DNA of 64,000 bases from Halopenitus malekzadehii. GTDB lineage: Archaea > Halobacteriota > Halobacteria > Halobacteriales > Haloferacaceae. The notes beneath the pieces were generated by a model, which worked only from the letters and a program-made list of their open reading frames with translations, was not told where the DNA came from and ran no database searches. Numbering within the stretch: position 1 is the stretch's first letter; every line of letters begins with the position of its first letter. Positions 58,418 through 64,000 of this stretch are shown here, in pieces. The position numbers and the translations under genes are program-made. The stretch is from contig NZ_FNWU01000001.1 in NCBI RefSeq assembly GCF_900108505.1, positions 1,008,725 through 1,072,724 of the forward strand. The letters are read 5' to 3'.

Positions 58418-60682
58418 ATGTCCACACCGACCGACCGGAATCGGCTGTCCGCGGAGGGAAGTCCGTACCTCCGTCAACACGCCGACAATCCGGTCAACTG
58501 GCAGCCGTGGGACGATCGTGCCTTCGAGACCGCCGCCGAACACGACGTCCCCCTCTTCGTCTCGGTCGGCTACGCCGCCTGCCACTGGTGTCACGTGATG
58601 GAGGAGGAGAGCTTCTCGGATCCCACGGTCGCCGAGACCCTCAACGAGTCCTTCGTCCCGATAAAGGTTGACCGCGAGGAACGGCCCGACGTCGACGACG
58701 TGTTGATGACCGTCTGTCAGCTCGTCTCCGGCGGCGGCGGATGGCCCCTGTCGGCGTGGTGTACGCCCGACGGGAAACCTTTCTACATCGGGACGTACTT
58801 CCCGCGGGAGCCGACGCGGGGGCGTCCCGGATTCCTCGAGCTCTGCAACCGGATCGCTGACTCCTGGAGCGATCCGGAACAGCGGGCCGAAATGGAATCC
58901 CGAGCTGATCAGTGGATGGCCGCAGCCCGCGATGAGGTCGAGTCGGTTCCGGAGCATCCCGGTGACCCCCCGGGATCGGCGGTCCTCGAGGAGGCAGCTG
59001 CGGCCGCCGTTCGCGGGTACGACGAGGAACACGGGGGGTTCGGAACGAGCGGCCCGAAGTTCCCCCAGCCGCGTCGGCTCGATCTGCTGCTTCGAGCCGG
59101 TGGTTCCGCCAACCGAACCGCCGATGGAACGACTGACCGGACCGCCGATGGAACGACTGACCGGACCGACATCGGTCGTGAGGCGGCTACGGACCGGAAC
59201 GCGGCCCTACAGGCCGCGACGGGGACTCTCGATGCGATGGGTGAGGGAGGAATATACGACCACGTCGGCGGCGGATTCCATCGCTACGCGACCAACCGCT
59301 CCTGGACGGTGCCACACTTCGAGAAGATGCTGTACGACAACGCGGAGCTCCCTCGCGTGCTTCTCGACGCGTTTCAGGCGACGGGGACCCCGCGATACGG
59401 GCTCCTCGCACAGGAGACGTTCGCCTTCCTCGATCGTGAACTCTCCCACCCGGACGGCGGCTTCTTCAGCACCCTCGATGCCCGGAGCGTTCCGCCCGAC
59501 TCCCGTCGCGGGTCGACGACGGATGCGTCGGAGGCAGCGCCCGATCCGGTTGAAGGTGCATTCTACACCTGGACGCCCGCGGAGATCGACGCCGTCCTCG
59601 AGGAACCGGATGCATCACTCGTTCGCGACCGGTTCGGCGTGACCCCTGCCGGAAACTTCGAACGCGGGACAACGGTGCTCACCGAATCGACGTCGATCGA
59701 GGAACTCGCGACCGACCACGGACTCGACCGATCGACGGTCCGCGACCGGCTGCGTGCGGCCCGCCTCGATCTGTACGAGGCCCGCGATCGTCGGCCGCGT
59801 CCGGCACGGGACGAGAAAGTGATCGCGGGCTGGAACGGGCGAGCGATCTCCGCGTTCGCGGCGGGCGCACGTGCGTTGGACCCGGGGCTTTCGGAGCGGG
59901 CGACCGCGGCCCTCGAGTTCGTTCGCGATCGGCTGTGGGACGCGGCGGACCGTCGACTCGACCGACGGTGGATCGACGGCGACCGTACGGGCCCGGGCTA
60001 TCTCGATGACTACGCGTTCCTCGCGCGCGGCGCTTTCGACACGTATCAGGTGACCGGCCGTCCCGATCAGCTCGGGTTCGCCATCGAACTCGCCGATCGG
60101 ATCGTTGCGGATTTCTACGACGAGGAGGCAGGCACGATCTACTCGGTTCCGAGCAAGCCCGCCGACGAGTCCGCTGATGAGGCTGCTCGTCCGAGCGACC
60201 TCTCGGTCCGTACCCAGTCGTTGACCGACCGATCGCTGCCCTCGAGCGTCGGCGTCGCGGTCGAATTGCTTGCCGAGCTCGACGGATTCGTTCGTGACCG
60301 TTCGTACCGCTCCGTCGCGGAGACCGTTCTGGGGACACACGCCGACCGGATCCGAGCCGGACCGCTCGAACACGCGTCGCTCGTTCTGGCTGCCGATCGC
60401 GTCGCGAACGGTGGGATCGAGCTCGTGTTCGCCGCCGATGACCGCGCCGAATCGTGGCGGGAAACGCTCTCGAAGCGGTTCCTCCCTGGAGCAGTCATCG
60501 CCCCGCGCCCCGCAACGTCGGCGGCAACCGCCGACTGGTGTCGGGAGATCGGTGTGGAAGGGGTTCCCCCCATCTGGGACGGCCGGGATGCGATCGACGG
60601 AGAGCCGACCGTCTACGCGTGCCGTGGGTTCGCATGTTCGCCGCCGAAGACCGATATCGAGGCCGCGCTCGACTGGCTGTGA
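58418..60682 (+). CDS. Thioredoxin-fold YyaL/DUF255 protein
   Basis: A 754-residue protein of the DUF255/spermatogenesis-associated-20 family. The N-terminal thioredoxin-like domain has SVGYAACHWCHVMEEESF (CHWC, Cys55 and Cys58) and VDREERPDVD. The central and C-terminal helical (alpha/alpha)6-like barrel shares pattern with N-acylglucosamine 2-epimerases (GGIYDHVGGGFHRYA, WTVPHFEKMLYDNAEL, GWNGRAISAF). A 24-bp direct repeat (59117-59164) duplicates eight residues (TADGTTDR) in a loop. The role is unknown. The ATG at 58418 gives the family N-terminus. Confidence 0.92.
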   Translation: MSTPTDRNRLSAEGSPYLRQHADNPVNWQPWDDRAFETAAEHDVPLFVSVGYAACHWCHVMEEESFSDPTVAETLNESFVPIKVDREERPDVDDVLMTVCQLVSGGGGWPLSAWCTPDGKPFYIGTYFPREPTRGRPGFLELCNRIADSWSDPEQRAEMESRADQWMAAARDEVESVPEHPGDPPGSAVLEEAAAAAVRGYDEEHGGFGTSGPKFPQPRRLDLLLRAGGSANRTADGTTDRTADGTTDRTDIGREAATDRNAALQAATGTLDAMGEGGIYDHVGGGFHRYATNRSWTVPHFEKMLYDNAELPRVLLDAFQATGTPRYGLLAQETFAFLDRELSHPDGGFFSTLDARSVPPDSRRGSTTDASEAAPDPVEGAFYTWTPAEIDAVLEEPDASLVRDRFGVTPAGNFERGTTVLTESTSIEELATDHGLDRSTVRDRLRAARLDLYEARDRRPRPARDEKVIAGWNGRAISAFAAGARALDPGLSERATAALEFVRDRLWDAADRRLDRRWIDGDRTGPGYLDDYAFLARGAFDTYQVTGRPDQLGFAIELADRIVADFYDEEAGTIYSVPSKPADESADEAARPSDLSVRTQSLTDRSLPSSVGVAVELLAELDGFVRDRSYRSVAETVLGTHADRIRAGPLEHASLVLAADRVANGGIELVFAADDRAESWRETLSKRFLPGAVIAPRPATSAATADWCREIGVEGVPPIWDGRDAIDGEPTVYACRGFACSPPKTDIEAALDWL
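59117..59164. repeat. In-frame 24-bp tandem repeat in the YyaL-like gene
   Basis: Two identical 24-bp copies (59117-59140, 59141-59164) encode TADGTTDR twice in a surface loop before TDIGREAATDR. The unit is a multiple of three, so changes in copy number keep the frame. Confidence 0.85.
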
Positions 60683-60727
60683 TCGGCTCTCGACCGGATC
60701 GAGCGCTGCTCTCCACCCTGAATCCTA

Positions 60728-61588
60728 TCACTCCGGCCGGTGCACTTCGCCGCCTCGTGCGTCCGCATCTCGCCGCCGGAGCGCCGCGGCGGCGTTGGCC
60801 GCCTCGTAGCCGAACAGGACGTCCTTCGCGTAGGGTTCGACCGCTTCGGTCGCCTCGATCAACGCATCGACGTCGACGTCCGCGGCGTACAACTCGACCG
60901 AGACGGGCGTCTCCGGCGGCGCGCCGTGGACGTCGTAGTCGCCGCCGAGCCGAGATCGAAACCCCCGAACGATCGTCTCGAGCCAGTAGGTCGTCGCGTA
61001 CTCGGTGTCGTATATCGGCACCACGAACTCGTCGACGTGATCGGCCACCGCGTCGACGGCGATCCCCGATCGCGTGCGAAGGTGTCCCGGGTACGGGTCC
61101 GGATGGACCGAGAGATAGGTCCGCCCGGACACCCGATCGGCGGCTGCGGCGACGAAGTCGGTGATCGTGGCCGCCCGCCAGCCCGCCCACTCGTCGTGGT
61201 CGCTCTCGTCGAACAGCCGCTCACAGCGTTCACACCGACAGTATCCTTCCCGTGGGAATCCAACGTCGTCGAGCCTGACGTCGGGGGCGACCGCGGCACA
61301 GTCCTCGACCATCTCGAGCAGTCCGCGCCGATACTCGGGATGTGTCGGACAGATATGGGTCCACTCGAACTCCGTCCGGTCGCGACTTGCCGGCAACCCG
61401 CGGTCGTCGACCGGAACGAGCCCCGAGTCATCGTCGGCTGCCGCGGTATCACCGAAACACGACACCATATTGACCGCGTTCGCGATCGGCTCGGCCGCTC
61501 GCCCGGTGACGTCTTTCACCTCGTAGAACCCGCGATCGAACTCGCCGATCGATACGTCGTCGGCGTTGCGCGTGACCACCCCGTACAT
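60728..61588 (-). CDS. TIM-barrel-like protein with Cys motif (glycosidase-like)
   Basis: A 286-residue protein that I do not recognise firmly. HICPTHPEYRRGLLEMVEDC, VRLDDVGFPREGYCRCERCERLF and TYLSVHPDPYPGHLRTRSG resemble strand ends of TIM-barrel glycosidase-like proteins (catalytic-type Asp in RLDDVGFP). The Cys cluster CRCERC could bind metal. VVPIYDTEYATTYWLETIV fits a later strand. Haloarchaeal relatives probably exist; the substrate is unknown. A CCTTTTAACC element about 28 bp upstream of the ATG (minus strand) may be its promoter. Confidence 0.6.
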   Translation of the reverse strand: MYGVVTRNADDVSIGEFDRGFYEVKDVTGRAAEPIANAVNMVSCFGDTAAADDDSGLVPVDDRGLPASRDRTEFEWTHICPTHPEYRRGLLEMVEDCAAVAPDVRLDDVGFPREGYCRCERCERLFDESDHDEWAGWRAATITDFVAAAADRVSGRTYLSVHPDPYPGHLRTRSGIAVDAVADHVDEFVVPIYDTEYATTYWLETIVRGFRSRLGGDYDVHGAPPETPVSVELYAADVDVDALIEATEAVEPYAKDVLFGYEAANAAAALRRRDADARGGEVHRPE

Positions 61589-61705
61589 ACACGACGCTAC
61601 TCGATGGCCGTGGTTAAAAGGGATGTTCGAGGGCCGGACGGGATCGGTTCGGAGGACGGTATGACCCGACCGGCTCGTGGGACTGTCAGCTGTTCGATCG
61701 ACTCG

Positions 61706-61801
61706 TTATTCGACTTCCACCGGCTCCTTATCGCCGGAGACGATGAAGTAGACGGTGGCTACGAGGGCCAATGCGACCAGGAGTTTCGCTTTCGTGCCCA
61801 T
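61706..61801 (-). CDS. 31-residue single-helix membrane peptide
   Basis: A 31-codon gene (MGTKAKLLVALALVATVYFI, then a short acidic tail). The Lys-rich start, one transmembrane helix and acidic tail match a recurrent type of tiny haloarchaeal membrane protein. GTTTTTAG about 27 bp upstream (minus strand) gives a plausible TATA box. It lies just beyond the pyrI stop. The size leaves doubt, but start, frame and promoter agree. Confidence 0.55.
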   Translation of the reverse strand: MGTKAKLLVALALVATVYFIVSGDKEPVEVE

Positions 61802-61948
61802 ATGTAACGGTACGTATCGTATGGCTAAAAACTACCGGGACGGTTCGCATCCGAGGACGGTTCGCGTGCCCGACGTCGGTTTCTCGTGTGGCGTCGATGG
61901 GCGACCGTTCCATGAACCTCCGCAGCGTACTTCCCGTGGATCACTGCC

Positions 61949-62410
61949 TCACACGTCGATGTGTTCGGCGATCCGGTCACGCAGGATCTCCGAACAGTAA
62001 TCACACCGCACGCCGTCGTCCATCACCGCAAAGCGCGTCTCGACCGGCTCGTCGTCGTTCGAGATGCAGTTCCGGTTGGGACACGAGAGCACGCCGACGA
62101 CCTCCGTCGGTCGCTCGACCCGGTTCTTCTCGACCACCTCGTAGTCGCGGACGATGTTGATCGTCGCCTCCGGCGCGATGAGCGAGAGGACGTCGACCTC
62201 GGACTGGCTCAACTCCCGCCCTTCGACTTTGAGGATGTCCTTGCGACCCAGCCGATCGGAGGGGACGTTCATCCCGATCGAGAGGCTGAACTCCTCGGAT
62301 CCGTCGATCCCGAGGATCGCGAGCACGTTCAGCGATTGCCCGCCGGTGATGTGGTCGATGACCGTCCCGTTCCGGATCTTCGAGACGCGGAGTTCGCGGT
62401 CCGGACTCAT
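61949..62410 (-). CDS. pyrI: Aspartate carbamoyltransferase regulatory subunit
   Basis: A 153-residue regulatory subunit of aspartate transcarbamoylase. The nucleotide-binding N-terminal domain reads [23 protein letters not shown] (in part) and [20 protein letters not shown]. The zinc domain has CPNRNC and CDYC. It binds CTP or ATP to regulate PyrB and holds the hexa-trimeric complex. The start codon overlaps the stop of pyrB by 4 nt (62407-62410), so the two are coupled. Confidence 0.95.
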   Translation of the reverse strand: MSPDRELRVSKIRNGTVIDHITGGQSLNVLAILGIDGSEEFSLSIGMNVPSDRLGRKDILKVEGRELSQSEVDVLSLIAPEATINIVRDYEVVEKNRVERPTEVVGVLSCPNRNCISNDDEPVETRFAVMDDGVRCDYCSEILRDRIAEHIDV

Positions 62411-63324
62411 GCCGCATCACCGCCGAGGAGCATATCCAGAAGCGCCATTCGAACCGGGACCCCGTTGTGTGCCTGTTCGAAGTACCGTGCGTGGGACGTC
62501 TCGTCGACGTCCGCCGCGATCTCGTCGACGCGGGGCAGCGGATGCATCACGGTCAGATCCGGATCGGCGGCCGACAGCGTGTCGGCGTCGATCCGGTATT
62601 CGCCGGCTATCTGGTGGTATTCGTTCTCATCGGGGAACCGTTCACGCTGGATCCGGGTCACGTATAATACGTCGAGCTCCGGGAGCACTGCGTCGAGTTC
62701 GGTGTGTTCGCGGACCTGGGCACCCGACTCGTGAAGATCGAACCTGACGGACCGGGGCAACCGCAGCGATTCAGGGCTGATGAAGTGCTGGGTCGCGTCG
62801 AAGTTCGTCAGCGCGGACGCAAGCGAGTGGACCGTTCGTCCGTACTTTAGATCGCCCATGATCCCGATCGTGAGGTCATCGAGCCCGTGTCGTTCCCGGA
62901 TCGTGTGGAGATCCAAAAGCGTCTGCGACGGATGTTGACCGGCGCCGTCGCCGGCGTTGATGACCGGGACGTCGACGAACTCGGAGGCCATCTTCGCGGA
63001 TCCTTCGCTCGGGTGTCGCAAGACCAGCGCGTCCGCGTATCCCTCGATCACGCGGACCGTGTCGGCAAGGGACTCACCCTTTTTTACTGAGGAGGACTCG
63101 ATCGATCCCATATCGATCGTCTCCGCACCGAGCCGTTTCGCGGCGGTCTCGAAGCTCATCTTCGTCCGGGTACTCGGTTCGAAAAAGCAGAGCGCGAGCA
63201 CGGACCCTGAATATCGTTGCTCGAACGCCTCCCGTGACCCGTCGATCTCGCGGGCCCGATCGAGTACCGCCTCGATGTCGGGCCGCGAGAGCTGTGTCGC
63301 GGTGATGAGGTGGTCCTGACGCAT
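62407..63324 (-). CDS. pyrB: Aspartate carbamoyltransferase catalytic subunit
   Basis: A 305-residue catalytic subunit, forming carbamoyl-aspartate in the first committed step of pyrimidine synthesis. It shows [19 protein letters not shown] (carbamoyl-phosphate-binding STRT), [31 protein letters not shown] and [13 protein letters not shown]. The 240s loop [12 protein letters not shown] is present. The length is standard. The pyrI gene follows with a 4-nt overlap. Confidence 0.95.
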   Translation of the reverse strand: MRQDHLITATQLSRPDIEAVLDRAREIDGSREAFEQRYSGSVLALCFFEPSTRTKMSFETAAKRLGAETIDMGSIESSSVKKGESLADTVRVIEGYADALVLRHPSEGSAKMASEFVDVPVINAGDGAGQHPSQTLLDLHTIRERHGLDDLTIGIMGDLKYGRTVHSLASALTNFDATQHFISPESLRLPRSVRFDLHESGAQVREHTELDAVLPELDVLYVTRIQRERFPDENEYHQIAGEYRIDADTLSAADPDLTVMHPLPRVDEIAADVDETSHARYFEQAHNGVPVRMALLDMLLGGDAA

Positions 63325-63403
63325 CGTCTATCCGGCGGTCGGGGAGCATCTTGAATCCGTCGGGTCCGCAAGCATCGTCCGTTCGGACTCGACGATGGAC
63401 CAC

Positions 63404-63748
63404 TCAGTCGTCGGCCGTCGCCGCCCCGGTGGCATCCGGTCCGGCATCCTCACCGGTCGCGTCCTCAATGCTTGGTGGGTACACGCCGCGTTCAAGCGTC
63501 AGATCGGATTTCGGGCGAGCCATACAGGTGAGTGCGTACTCCTCTGCCTCCTCGTCGGTTAGCCCCCGTGCTGCGGGCTGTGTGACCTCCCCCTCGAGAA
63601 TATGGGCCGAACAGGCGAGACACATCCCCACTCGACAGGAGTACTCCTGGGCGATCCCCTCCTCGAGACAGGCGTTGAGGATCGTCTGGGTGTCGGACAC
63701 CTCGATCGACTCGCCGGTGCCGGCGAACTCGACGGTGTACTCGGACAT
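63404..63748 (-). CDS. [2Fe-2S] plant-type ferredoxin
   Basis: A 114-residue plant-type ferredoxin with cluster ligands Cys38, Cys43, Cys46 (SCRVGMCLACSAH) and Cys75 (LTCMARP). It lacks the large acidic N-terminal extension of the main haloarchaeal ferredoxin and ends in an acidic Ala/Thr/Asp tail. It transfers electrons to an oxidoreductase not identified here. The start at 63748 is the family N-terminus. Confidence 0.9.
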   Translation of the reverse strand: MSEYTVEFAGTGESIEVSDTQTILNACLEEGIAQEYSCRVGMCLACSAHILEGEVTQPAARGLTDEEAEEYALTCMARPKSDLTLERGVYPPSIEDATGEDAGPDATGAATADD

Positions 63749-63884
63749 ACTGACCGGATTCGCCCAGGGTCGGCAAAACTCTTGCCATCGGATCGGTCCG
63801 CAGAGCGTGGATCGGCGATCGTGACGGAACGGCCGGAGCCGACCATTCGCAACGCTAATCCCGCGTTACCCGTTGTGGTGGGAT

Positions 63885-64000
63885 ATGAAAGCCACCGCTC
63901 GAGCCCATCCGATACAGGGACTCGTGAAGTACCACGGGATGCGCGACGAGCAGCTTCGGCTCCCGTACCACGACAGCATCAGCCTCTGTACGGCGCCGAC
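63885..64000 (+). CDS. mvaD: Phosphomevalonate decarboxylase, 5' end (partial)
   Basis: Only the first 38 codons are in the window (MKATARAHPIQGLVKYHG, then RDEQLRLPYHDSISLC). The opening matches the haloarchaeal phosphomevalonate decarboxylase, a GHMP-kinase-fold enzyme of the modified mevalonate pathway that supplies isopentenyl phosphate. The rest lies past the window edge. Confidence 0.8.
   Translation, partial: MKATARAHPIQGLVKYHGMRDEQLRLPYHDSISLCTAP

Overview
The window is a gene-dense stretch of a euryarchaeal chromosome, almost certainly from a haloarchaeon of the Halorubrum/Haloferax type. The reasons are: very high GC; proteins rich in Asp/Glu with acidic low-complexity linkers; archaeal TFB; archaeal-type S-adenosylmethionine synthetase; diphthamide synthesis (Dph2); geranylgeranyl reductase for archaeal lipids; the start of the haloarchaeal phosphomevalonate decarboxylase gene; Tat-type lipoproteins; and many TATA-like boxes about 26-28 bp before the start codon, as expected for leaderless haloarchaeal transcripts. 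I see no rRNA, tRNA, CRISPR array, transposase or prophage. The content looks like core chromosome rather than an accessory island.

Layout. 1-5 kb: a DUF2071-type protein ending in a 30-bp tandem repeat, glutamate dehydrogenase 1, and a coupled pair of bacterial-PH-domain membrane proteins. 4.8-8.4 kb: an ABC-2 exporter (ATPase plus permease) and a CtaA-CtaB fusion for heme O/A synthesis. 8.5-11.7 kb: a JAMM protease overlapping an FAD synthase (RibL), divergent from an S1/OB/DHH RecJ-like nuclease. 11.8-17.5 kb: a secreted phospholipase-D/lamin-tail protein, a HEAT-repeat acidic protein, a small protein, an Old Yellow Enzyme and an uncharacterised acidic protein. 17.5-20.6 kb: a two-subunit haloarchaeal thiolase with Ser in place of the nucleophilic Cys, and a copper module (CopZ-like chaperone divergent from an Lrp/AsnC-TRASH regulator). 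20.6-30.9 kb: a TIGR00725 protein, Dph2, an esterase, a YlbF-like protein ending in Cys-Cys-His-Asp, a ParA/MinD-like ATPase followed by a KaiC-like protein with a broken Walker A, a Ca/Na exchanger-family protein, a SlyD-like FKBP, a CYTH phosphatase, a uracil-DNA-glycosylase-like protein and an orphan Fe/polyamine-type ABC ATPase behind a DtxR-like inverted repeat.

31-46 kb: PurL, an aminotransferase, MscS channel 1, cytidine deaminase, a DUF4382-type lipoprotein, glutamate dehydrogenase 2, a thioredoxin, cysteine synthase, MetK with a hairpin or operator at its promoter, a 578-bp non-coding region with several repeats, TFB, a PHP-domain protein coupled to an asparagine-synthase-like protein, and a 2-TM protein. 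46-64 kb: geranylgeranyl reductase, a 7TM-type histidine kinase, a small protein coupled to a YchF/DRG-type GTPase, an SsuABC-like transporter, the diadenylate cyclase DacZ coupled to MscS channel 2, an acyltransferase, PurD, a YyaL/DUF255 thioredoxin-fold protein, a TIM-barrel-like protein, PyrB-PyrI, a [2Fe-2S] ferredoxin and the start of MvaD.

Working together: PurL, PurD and PyrBI cover parts of nucleotide synthesis, with cytidine deaminase in salvage. The two glutamate dehydrogenases, the asparagine-synthase-like protein and cysteine synthase handle amino acids. DacZ with MscS points to c-di-AMP-linked osmotic control. CopZ with the TRASH regulator forms a compact copper-response unit. 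I could not run any database search, so family names come from motif recognition and memory.
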